In this document: positions 1 through 5,451 of the stretch, in pieces
Position numbering within the stretch: the stretch's first letter is position 1
How the letters are laid out: every line of letters begins with the position of its first letter
From: Nitrospirota bacterium
GTDB lineage: Bacteria > Nitrospirota > Thermodesulfovibrionia > Thermodesulfovibrionales > JdFR-88
Length of the DNA stretch: 6,257 nt
Reading direction: 5' to 3'
Assembly (NCBI GenBank): GCA_021790695.1
Contig: JAJYGJ010000115.1
Span: 1-6,257 of the forward strand
Made by a program: the position numbers and the translations under genes
The notes under the pieces: model-generated
Database searches by the model: none
What the model was told of the DNA's origin: nothing
What the model saw: only the letters and a program-made list of their open reading frames with translations

Positions 1-1
1 G

Positions 2-298
2 CTTTCGCTTTTATTCACATCTTTGCTCCTGTTTTTATTTTTATCCGGCGTGGCGGCGGCCGCCAGGCAGTTCACGGTGATGGGGACGGTCAAGAGCGTG
101 GACCTTGGCGCGGGCATCCTCGTCGTTACAAGCGATACGGGCGGGGACGTGCGTGTCACGGCCGGCAAGGACATGGTCGAGAGGATCAGGCATTACAGCA
201 CCGCGCCGGGTGACGACGTGACCGTCAGGTATGTCAGGCAGGGCGGGGTGAATGTAGCCACTTTTTTCCGCAAGATCATGGGCTGCGGCGTGCCTTAA
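2..298 (+). CDS. Small exported protein, OB-fold-like (5' end cut by window)
   Basis: The reading frame is open from base 2 to a TAA at 296-298. The true start most likely lies upstream of the window: an internal TTG at 23 is possible, but the hydrophobic segment already runs before it. The visible N-terminus is a Leu/Phe-rich core ending in SGVAAAA, a typical signal peptidase I site, so the product is probably secreted or periplasmic. The mature part, about 76 residues, begins RQFTVMGTVKSVDL and alternates short beta-strand-like stretches (GILVVTSDTGG, DVRVTAG, GDDVTVRYV, VNVATFF). This spacing of 'GxVxxVD...LVV...G' followed by 'GDxVxVxY' resembles small bacterial OB-like domains such as DUF5666. 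That resemblance is by eye only. The protein ends MGCGVP with a single late Cys. No lipobox is seen in the visible part. Its function is unknown, and it converges on the branching enzyme gene with no functional link evident. Confidence 0.6.
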   Translation, partial: LSLLFTSLLLFLFLSGVAAAARQFTVMGTVKSVDLGAGILVVTSDTGGDVRVTAGKDMVERIRHYSTAPGDDVTVRYVRQGGVNVATFFRKIMGCGVP

Positions 299-352
299 GC
301 GCGCCGCGGGCATGTCTTGGTATGGCGTCCCGGAAATAACCTTGAAAAAGCT

Positions 353-465
353 GTCATGCCGGCCCCGTATCGCGGTCCGGCGTAAACTCCAGCCGGTATA
401 CAGCGGCTTTAAATGATCGAAAGGCAAAAGTCGCTGGATTCCGGCTTAAAAAACGCCGGAATGGC
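353..465. repeat. Pair of opposed REP-like palindromes (BIME-like)
   Basis: Two palindromic units lie in opposite orientation in the convergent gap. Unit 1 (353-392, + strand) reads GTCATGCCGG, then an imperfect stem GCCGG (358-362) with CCGGC (377-381) and an inner CCG/CGG, then TCCAG at 388-392. Unit 2 (434-465, read on the minus strand) reads GCCATTCCGG, a short A/T-rich loop, then CCGGAATCCAG. Its perfect 8-bp stem is ATTCCGGC (438-445) with GCCGGAAT (455-462) around a 9-nt loop. Both units therefore share the plan CATnCCGG-loop-CCGG-nn-TCCAG, with the TCCAG ends facing inward. This is the organisation of REP/BIME elements, which sit between genes and can affect mRNA 3' ends. The unit 2 stem lies about 90 nt past the branching-enzyme stop and could act in 3'-end formation, but it has no strong T-tract on either side. 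Confidence 0.65.
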
Positions 466-553
466 TCCAAAATATGCATTTTCCCGTTTTAACGGATAAT
501 ACTGTCCGTGAGGGTGTTAAGAGGATTTAAGCAAAGAACTTTTGGGCGCCAGA

Positions 554-2134
554 CTAGCGGAAAAGACGGTAATCCGCGTTCGGGAAGATATTGTCGATCT
601 CTTCCAGGGCGGAGAGATATTCCTCGTTGACGGACTTTTTTTCTATCGAATCCGCGAGATACCGGAAACGGGCGACGTGGTCTTTTATGCGGCGCACGGC
701 GTATCCCTCCGAAGTCGCGTTATGGATGATGAACGGCCAGTCCGAACTCTGGGCGAGGAGAAGCTCCCGCAGGCACTGATTGAGGGCCCTCACGGTCGCG
801 TACGGGACCCTCCCGATGCCATATCTGCCCGCAAGGGACTCCATCCGGCGGCAGCACTCATAGAGTTGGGGATATATCCAGTCCGTCTTGCCGTTCAGCC
901 AGGCCTCGAAATATCCCTTGTACCCCCAGGAGGAACCGCACGGGACGCCCACTTGCTGGACCGGATGGCGGTCAAGGTATTCCGAGAGGGTCACGAGTTC
1001 AAGCGTGTCCTGATCGAAGGCGGCCTTCCGTATGACGAAATCGAGCCACTGCGGCCCCTCGAACCACCAGTGGCCGAAGAGTTCCGCGTCGAAGGGGGCA
1101 ACGACAACCGGCGCCGTCTCCATCACCGAGCTCAGATACTCGATATGCCCGATCCTCCTGCGCAGAAAATCCCCGGCGTGCTCGGCCGCTTTCTGCTTGG
1201 CCCGGTCCGGGTGATAAAGGTCCTTCCACTGGGCGGGCCCGGTGATGCGGTGGTATTTTATGCCTGTGTCGGCGCGCACATGGCCGGCGACGTAGGGCCG
1301 GATGTAGTCCCAGTCAAGGTCGTAGCCGATATCGCGGTAAAATTCCCGGTAGACGGGATCGCCCGGGAAGCCCTCGCGCGCGGACCATACCTGTTTCGTG
1401 CTCCCGCGGTCCCGGCCGAAGGCCGCCACCCCGGAGGGCGTATATAGCGGCGCGTAGACCCCGTAAAAAGGGGTTGTCCCGGCGTGTTCTATCCCGTGGG
1501 ACTCGAGGACGAAATGCCGTATCCCCCGTTCAAGCAGCGTCTCTTCGAGGCCGCGGAAGTACCCGCACTCGGGCAGCCATATGCCACGGGCGGGGAAGCC
1601 GAAGACGTGCCTGAAGTAATCAAGCCCGGTGGCGAGCTGGGCCTTTACGGCCTTGGGATGGGGCGAAAGGAGCGGCAGAATCCCGTGGGTGGCGGAGGTC
1701 GTAATAAGCTCGATTGCGCCCTGCTCGTGGAACTTCCTGAAGGCCAGCGAGAGCCTGCCGCCGTACCCGGCAAAGACCCGTTCGGCCTCGGCGAAGAGGC
1801 TTTGGTACATGCCGGCCAGGTAGTTCAGGTGCGGGTCGTGCCGCGTCCTGTCCACTTCCTTGCCGCTCAGTTCCATGAGTTTTGCAAGGTGCTCCGCGTA
1901 CCTTTCCTGAAGAAGCCGGTCCTCCATCATCGCCAGGAGACTGGGCGAGATGGAAACGGTGAGCCTGAAGCGTATGTTTTCGCTTGTCAGCCTGTCGAGG
2001 AATTTTATGAGAGGCAGATAGGTTTCGGTGACGGCCTCGAAAAACCAGCGCTCCTCGAGGAAGCTTGAGTGCTCCGGATGCCTCACATACGGCAGGTGGG
2101 CATGAAGCACGAAGGCCAGATACCCCTTAGGCAT
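554..2134 (-). CDS. GH57 1,4-alpha-glucan branching enzyme (DUF1957)
   Basis: A 526-residue cytoplasmic enzyme expected to create alpha-1,6 branches in glycogen-like glucan by transglycosylation. The length fits GH57 branching enzymes. The GH57 conserved regions appear in order: HAHLPY (residues 11-16), ATHGILPLL (148-156), WLPECGY (186-192) with the expected nucleophile Glu189, and PFDAELFGHWWFEG (347-360) with the expected acid/base Asp349. The region RDIGYDLDWDYIRPYV (267-282) and the C-terminal helical domain with LLLAQSSDWPFI (458-469) are typical of the branching subgroup rather than of GH57 amylases. The ATG at 2134 gives the family N-terminus (MPKGYLAFVLHAHLPY). It lies inside the end of the upstream glycosyltransferase gene (8-nt overlap, ATGCCTAA), with no strong Shine-Dalgarno, so translational coupling is likely. 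Codon use and composition look like the neighbours'. The catalytic apparatus looks complete. The activity is inferred from the family, and a GH57 hydrolase activity is the main alternative. Confidence 0.95.
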   Translation of the reverse strand: MPKGYLAFVLHAHLPYVRHPEHSSFLEERWFFEAVTETYLPLIKFLDRLTSENIRFRLTVSISPSLLAMMEDRLLQERYAEHLAKLMELSGKEVDRTRHDPHLNYLAGMYQSLFAEAERVFAGYGGRLSLAFRKFHEQGAIELITTSATHGILPLLSPHPKAVKAQLATGLDYFRHVFGFPARGIWLPECGYFRGLEETLLERGIRHFVLESHGIEHAGTTPFYGVYAPLYTPSGVAAFGRDRGSTKQVWSAREGFPGDPVYREFYRDIGYDLDWDYIRPYVAGHVRADTGIKYHRITGPAQWKDLYHPDRAKQKAAEHAGDFLRRRIGHIEYLSSVMETAPVVVAPFDAELFGHWWFEGPQWLDFVIRKAAFDQDTLELVTLSEYLDRHPVQQVGVPCGSSWGYKGYFEAWLNGKTDWIYPQLYECCRRMESLAGRYGIGRVPYATVRALNQCLRELLLAQSSDWPFIIHNATSEGYAVRRIKDHVARFRYLADSIEKKSVNEEYLSALEEIDNIFPNADYRLFR

Positions 2135-3827
2135 CCCCGGGCGCCATTCGCTCCGACATGAGGAGCATTTCGTAATGCATGTAATGCCGGAGTGCGGCGA
2201 TTTCCACGGTGAGCGCCTCGCCCGCCCTCTTCCTGGCCGCGAACCGGATCATGCCGCCCTGAAGGGGATTGTGGAGCATCTCCTGTATGCCCCAGACGAT
2301 CGATCCCGGGTTATCGAAAGTCACGAGCCCGTTTTCCCCGTGGACGACGCAGTTGATGCCCGCCTGGCGCGTGGTGAGGACCGGGCGGCCCCGCTCAATG
2401 GCGGCCCGGGCAAGACCCTCGTCCTGTCCGGTGCGCGACGGGATGACGACAAAATCCGAGGCCCCGAGAACGGCGTCAAACGTCTCCCTGGGTACGTCGC
2501 CCAGGAAACGGCACCTGTGGCCGATGCCTTCGTTGAAGACGCGCCTCTCCAGTTCCTGCCGGAGCGGCCCCTCGCCCGCGAATATGAACTGCGCGGTCTG
2601 GTGGCCGCGGCAGACTGTGGGCAGCGCGTCCACCAGGATGTCGGCGCCGGAGGCGTGGCAGATTTCGCCGGCAAAAAGCGCGGTCGGCGCCTCCCTGTTC
2701 AGTCCGAACCATCCCCTTGCGCCGGCGGCGGAATCCCGAGGCGCATCGGGGGCCTTCTCATCGAGCACGTCGGGGACGACAACGACCTTTTCGGGAGGGG
2801 CCCCATAAGTGTCGATCACCTGCTGCCGCGTCGATGGGCGCGGCACGATCACGAGGTCCGCGGCCGAGACGGCCTCTTTTTCCCTCCGGAGGATGGAAAG
2901 GGAAAGGCCGCTCATCTCATTGCCCGCCAGCCGCTCCGGTTCGGTCGAATGCAGCGTGAGCACCATCGGCAGGCCCAACTCCTCTTTAAAGGCAAGCCCA
3001 ATAGTGGCTGAGTACCAGTCATGACAGTGAACGATATGAAAAGGCCTCTGCCCGTGCGCGTCCCGGACCTCCGCCAGGACACTTGCCGAAAGCTCATCCG
3101 CGGCGTCGAGCAGGGAGCCGTCCGAAAGGCCGTCTTCCACCCTCAAGGGTGAACTGAAGAGCCGGACGCGGGCGAACTTCTCTGTCTTCATCGAGAGGTC
3201 CGCGATAAAATGCCCGAGAGGGCCCCCGAAGCCCGATGCGGGGACGATTTCGAGAAACACCGCCGCAACCGAGAAGGCCCCTGCTCCCATGCGGCCCGCA
3301 AGCTGGTGATTCATGCTCTCGTATACGGGGGCATGGAATATATTTTCAACCGGAAAGACGCTGCCAGGCGAGCTTCCGACAAAGAGGCCTGCTGTCTGGT
3401 AGTTGCCGGAAGGTCTGTCGCGGTCAAAAAATGCGGTGTTTGAGCGGCTGAGGGGATAAAACATCCCCTGATTGTTTCGAAGCCCGATCTCGGCAAGGTA
3501 ATTTCTCGCTTGACGGCCGACCGAGAAATAGCAGTTGCCCGAGGTCTTGCCCGCGCCCAGATCAAAAAACATATGGGCGTTCGTTCCGTCGAAGATAATG
3601 TCCGTTACATCATAGACGCGCGCGATCAGGGGGGCGCCCGCAAACGCTCCCCCCTGCGCCGACCTTGCGTCCGCAGCCGATTGTTCACTTACGTGCCAGG
3701 CCACATGGCCCATGCCGGGACTCACCATCAGAAGGGCGATGGCATCACCCCGAGGGGGCATGGGGTATCCTTGCCCGATGTCCCAGATGACCTCCCTCAG
3801 CCGCTCCCGGGAGAAAGTCTTTCTCAT
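2127..3827 (-). CDS. DUF4912 domain fused to glycogen-synthase-like GT-B glycosyltransferase
   Basis: A 566-residue two-part protein. Residues about 25-132 match DUF4912: HVAWHVSE, ARVYDVTDIIFDGTNAH, a strand-rich core, then YPLSRSN. After a linker, about 190-555 form a GT-B fold of the GT4/GT5 starch/glycogen synthase type: a GFGGPLG loop (199-205), HIVHCHDW (264-271), VLTLHSTE (289-296), and a C-terminal Rossmann half with FIFAGEGPLRQELE (414-427), FLGDVP, VIPSR and HGENGLV (496-502). Several usual functional residues differ. The Lys of KxGG is Gly199. The phosphate-binding Arg and Lys of 'GRL...KG' are Glu388 and Ser393. The E-x7-E motif survives only as a displaced Glu470/Glu478 pair. Catalysis is therefore uncertain. 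The ATG at 3827 follows an AGGGA about 11 nt upstream, with an in-frame TAG further up. No clear promoter is seen, only an AT-rich stretch near 3911-3935. The gene is coupled to the branching enzyme, which places it in alpha-glucan metabolism. Confidence 0.87.
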   Translation of the reverse strand: MRKTFSRERLREVIWDIGQGYPMPPRGDAIALLMVSPGMGHVAWHVSEQSAADARSAQGGAFAGAPLIARVYDVTDIIFDGTNAHMFFDLGAGKTSGNCYFSVGRQARNYLAEIGLRNNQGMFYPLSRSNTAFFDRDRPSGNYQTAGLFVGSSPGSVFPVENIFHAPVYESMNHQLAGRMGAGAFSVAAVFLEIVPASGFGGPLGHFIADLSMKTEKFARVRLFSSPLRVEDGLSDGSLLDAADELSASVLAEVRDAHGQRPFHIVHCHDWYSATIGLAFKEELGLPMVLTLHSTEPERLAGNEMSGLSLSILRREKEAVSAADLVIVPRPSTRQQVIDTYGAPPEKVVVVPDVLDEKAPDAPRDSAAGARGWFGLNREAPTALFAGEICHASGADILVDALPTVCRGHQTAQFIFAGEGPLRQELERRVFNEGIGHRCRFLGDVPRETFDAVLGASDFVVIPSRTGQDEGLARAAIERGRPVLTTRQAGINCVVHGENGLVTFDNPGSIVWGIQEMLHNPLQGGMIRFAARKRAGEALTVEIAALRHYMHYEMLLMSERMAPGDA

Positions 3828-3977
3828 GGCTTGTTCATTCCCTTCGCCTGATGGCTATAGGCCCCCGCGGGATATCCCTATCGGTCCCCGGGGAGGCCAG
3901 CCGCAAGGCTTCATACTAATAAGTCTATCAGCATTGCGGGGCCGATTCCATCCCTCCGGCCTTCTCGAAGCCGCTGG

Positions 3978-4012
3978 TGGCCACTGGTGGCCACTGGTGC
4001 CCTGGCCACTGG
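3978..4012. repeat. Three copies of a 10-bp repeat beside the M42 stop codon
   Basis: TGGCCACTGG occurs at 3978-3987, 3988-3997 and 4003-4012, with a 5-nt interruption before the third copy. Adjacent copies create small dyads such as GCCAC-TG-GTGGC (3980-3991). The block is bracketed by CCGCTGG and CTGGCGG, so the transcript could fold in several ways. It begins just 4 nt downstream of the M42 TAG stop (minus strand) and more than 150 nt upstream of the glycosyltransferase start. It might serve in mRNA 3'-end processing or protein binding, or be a simple replication-slippage product. There is no T-tract, so it is not a canonical intrinsic terminator. Confidence 0.8.
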
Positions 4013-4016
4013 CGGC

Positions 4017-5090
4017 CTAGTCGGTCAACCCGGCGACAGTTGCCGCATCGAGCCGTCTTACGACGGCCCCCACCAGGTTAACGGCATGGCCGTAGTCTTC
4101 CCGGTGGATGACGCCCGCGTGGCTGTGTATATGCCTTGCCGGCACGCCTATGACCAGGCTGGGGACCCCGCGCCTGTGCAGGTGTATTGCGCCGGAATCC
4201 GTCCCGCCCTTGTCCATGACGTCCAGTTGATACGGGATTTTCAATTCCTCCGCCGTGTCGATGAAAAGGTCGCGGAGTTTCAGGTTCGGGATCATGGAGC
4301 CGTCCTTTATCAGGATGACAGGCCCTTTGCCCAGCCTTGCCTGCGCCTGCTCTTTTTTTATACCCGGCACGTCGCCCGCCACCGCGATCTCCATCGTGAG
4401 CCCGACATCGGGCTCCACGACCCATGAACTGGTGCGCGCCCCCCTCAAGCCCACTTCCTCCTGCACGGTGCCCGCGGCGTACACCGTATTGGGATGCCGC
4501 CCGTCGGCCAGTCCCTTTATCACGTCTATCATCAGGGCGCAGCCGACCCGGTCGTCAAAGGCCTTGCCCATGAAGGTCTTGCCGGTGCCCAATACGGTGA
4601 AAGGGCAGATGGGGATAACCGGGTCTCCCGGACGGATGCCGAGGGATTTTGCCTCTTCAGCCGAGGTGGCGCCGATATCTATATACATGTCTTTTGGCTC
4701 CTGGATCTTTTTCCTTTCCTCCTCCTCAAGGATGTGGGGCGGCTTGGAACCGATGAGCCCCGTAAAATCCCCCGTGCGGGCCTTGATGAGCACGCGCTGG
4801 GCAAGTATCACATGCCCCCACCACCCGCCGACCGGGCTGAACCGCAGGAATCCCTCGTCTGTTATTAGTTTGACGATGAACCCCACTTCGTCCATGTGCC
4901 CGGCAAGCATGATCCTCGGGGATTCGGACTCCCCTTTCCTGCTGCAGACTATGCTGCCCAGGCCGTCCAGCTCCGTCTTCGTAATGCCGGCCAGATTCCT
5001 TCGGATGATCTCCCGCACTTCCCGTTCATAGCCCGATATCCCGGATGCCTCCGTAAGCTCCCGGATAAGTTCAAGGGATGAATCCTCCAT
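4017..5090 (-). CDS. M42 family metallo-aminopeptidase (FrvX/TET-like)
   Basis: A 357-residue cytosolic dinuclear-metal aminopeptidase of peptidase family M42, whose members form large tetrahedral assemblies that trim short peptides. Family landmarks, numbered from the ATG at 5090, are AGHMDEVGF with metal ligands His65 and Asp67, GKAFDDRVGC with the bridging Asp179, VQEEVGLRGA with catalytic Glu211 and ligand Glu212, TMEIAVAGD where Glu234 occupies the Asp/Glu ligand position, DKGGTDSGA (293-301), and ARHIHSH with His322 as the last ligand. All expected ligands are present. Residues about 68-170 contain the usual inserted PDZ-like domain. I chose the ATG at 5090 because it is preceded by a GGGGGGA about 8 nt upstream and begins MEDSSLELIRELTEASGISGYE, the normal family N-terminus. 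A TTG at 5117 would add nine residues. Some relatives were annotated as endoglucanases, but a peptidase is the better call. It is transcribed alone, away from the rightward TIM-barrel gene. Confidence 0.94.
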   Translation of the reverse strand: MEDSSLELIRELTEASGISGYEREVREIIRRNLAGITKTELDGLGSIVCSRKGESESPRIMLAGHMDEVGFIVKLITDEGFLRFSPVGGWWGHVILAQRVLIKARTGDFTGLIGSKPPHILEEEERKKIQEPKDMYIDIGATSAEEAKSLGIRPGDPVIPICPFTVLGTGKTFMGKAFDDRVGCALMIDVIKGLADGRHPNTVYAAGTVQEEVGLRGARTSSWVVEPDVGLTMEIAVAGDVPGIKKEQAQARLGKGPVILIKDGSMIPNLKLRDLFIDTAEELKIPYQLDVMDKGGTDSGAIHLHRRGVPSLVIGVPARHIHSHAGVIHREDYGHAVNLVGAVVRRLDAATVAGLTD

Positions 5091-5143
5091 AATGTGTGTC
5101 CCCCCGTGAGACCCCAAGATTTTTTGCGGATAAGGCCAGAGTA

Positions 5144-5149
5144 ATTATA
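5144..5149 (-). promoter_or_regulatory. Likely -10 box for the M42 gene
   Basis: On the minus strand this reads TATAAT, a perfect sigma-70 -10 hexamer, in an AT-rich patch (AAAATAGCTATAATTACT) within GC-rich surroundings. It lies 53 nt upstream of the chosen ATG at 5090, leaving room for a leader of about 45 nt with the GGGGGGA ribosome site. The -35 region (GGCGGA or similar, near 5166-5172) is poor, so either an activator or another promoter geometry may be involved. Confidence 0.5.
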
Positions 5150-5193
5150 GCTATTTTCAGGATCGTCCGCCACGCCCGCCCCCCTGCTTTTTC

Positions 5194-5207
5194 CCGGGCA
5201 GGCCCGG
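5194..5207. promoter_or_regulatory. GC-rich dyad between the divergent promoters
   Basis: CCGGGC-AG-GCCCGG is a perfect 6+6 bp inverted repeat with a 2-nt centre. It sits between the leftward -10 (5144-5149) and the rightward extended -10 (5254-5262), where a regulator could influence both genes. A centre this small is more compatible with a DNA-binding site than with an RNA hairpin. In GC-rich DNA it could be chance. Confidence 0.3.
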
Positions 5208-5253
5208 AAACGCATATCCGTCTTCGTCTTTTCATGCCGCGGGCCGCAATGCA

Positions 5254-5262
5254 TGCTACAAT
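5254..5262 (+). promoter_or_regulatory. Possible extended -10 for the TIM-barrel gene
   Basis: TGCTACAAT matches the extended -10 form TGnTAnAAT. No good -35 is visible about 17 nt upstream, which an extended -10 can tolerate. A start near 5269 would give a leader of about 180 nt containing the 14-bp tandem repeats, two hairpins and a short ORF before the TIM-barrel ATG at 5451. Confidence 0.35.
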
Positions 5263-5282
5263 GGGAATCACAAGCCGGGTTT

Positions 5283-5310
5283 ACGCTGGCGTCCAGACGC
5301 TGGCGTCCAG
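5283..5310. repeat. Perfect tandem duplication of a 14-bp unit with internal dyad
   Basis: ACGCTGGCGTCCAG occurs at 5283-5296 and again, identically, at 5297-5310, and the next bases (ACGC) start a third copy. Across the junction the sequence forms GACGC-TG-GCGTC (5295-5306), a perfect dyad with a 2-nt centre, so each unit carries a near-palindromic half. Just downstream GGGGC-AAC-GCCCC (5315-5327) forms a tight hairpin. Position in the presumed leader, about 20-40 nt after the candidate -10, suits an operator or an RNA structure. Confidence 0.8.
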
Positions 5311-5367
5311 ACGCGGGGCAACGCCCCATGAAGACGAAATATATAGACGAAATAAGAAGGCGAAATG

Positions 5368-5451
5368 ATGAAACGGTTGATGGAGTTTCAGGTCCGGAAA
5401 TCCCCGCGGTTTTGTTTTTGTTTTTGTCCGCGGGCTGCGGTCCTTGACTGA
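5368..5451 (+). CDS. Possible 27-residue leader ORF coupled to the TIM-barrel gene
   Basis: A strong Shine-Dalgarno-like AAGAAGG (5354-5360) precedes two consecutive ATGs (5365 and 5368). The second has ideal 7-nt spacing. The ORF encodes MKRLMEFQVRKSP, then an alternating Phe/Cys run (FCFCFC) from a TTTTTG-type repeat, and ends at a TGA (5449-5451) that overlaps the downstream ATG as TGATG. The TIM-barrel gene has no ribosome site of its own, so this ORF may exist to bring ribosomes to it. The peptide matches no family I recognise. Alternatives are a chance ORF or the remnant of a frameshifted N-terminal extension. Confidence 0.35.
   Translation: MKRLMEFQVRKSPRFCFCFCPRAAVLD
5403..5434 (+). 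promoter_or_regulatory. Hairpin with U-rich loop just before the TIM-barrel start
   Basis: CCCGCGG (5403-5409) pairs perfectly with CCGCGGG (5428-5434). The 18-nt loop is built of T-runs separated by single Gs (TTTTG TTTTTG TTTTTG T). The hairpin ends 16 nt before the ATG at 5451 and lies inside the possible leader ORF, so ribosomes translating that ORF would melt it. It is not an intrinsic terminator because the U-tract is in the loop, not after the stem. Confidence 0.5.

Noticed and set aside
542..1447. Long open frame on the + strand (301 codons) opposite the branching enzyme
   Set aside because: It is antisense to a gene with complete GH57 motifs, has no family resemblance, and has the Pro/Arg/Gly-rich look of GC-rich antisense frames.
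1484..2068. Second long + strand frame opposite the branching enzyme N-terminal half
   Set aside because: Antisense shadow with no recognisable domain and no ribosome site.
2175..3011. 278-codon + strand frame opposite the glycosyltransferase
   Set aside because: Shadow of a well-supported gene. Composition follows the codon positions of the opposite strand.
3828..3977. Promoter hexamers for the glycosyltransferase-branching enzyme operon
   Set aside because: There is an AT-rich stretch near 3911-3935, but no -10/-35 pair that I can defend.
3978..4012. CRISPR-like array
   Set aside because: Units are 10 bp and contiguous or 5 nt apart, with no spacers of normal length and no cas genes.
5091..5117. 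TTG start at 5117 for the M42 gene
   Set aside because: The ATG at 5090 has a better-placed purine-rich site and gives the normal family N-terminus. The nine extra residues (Gly/His/Ser-rich) look like untranslated leader.
5403..5434. Rho-independent terminator
   Set aside because: The T-rich tract is in the loop rather than following the stem, and the following bases are GC-rich.
5328..5447. 39-codon ORF starting at ATG 5328 in the TIM-barrel leader
   Set aside because: Its ATG directly follows the GGGGC-AAC-GCCCC hairpin and has no clear ribosome site. The overlapping ORF from 5368 has a much better one.
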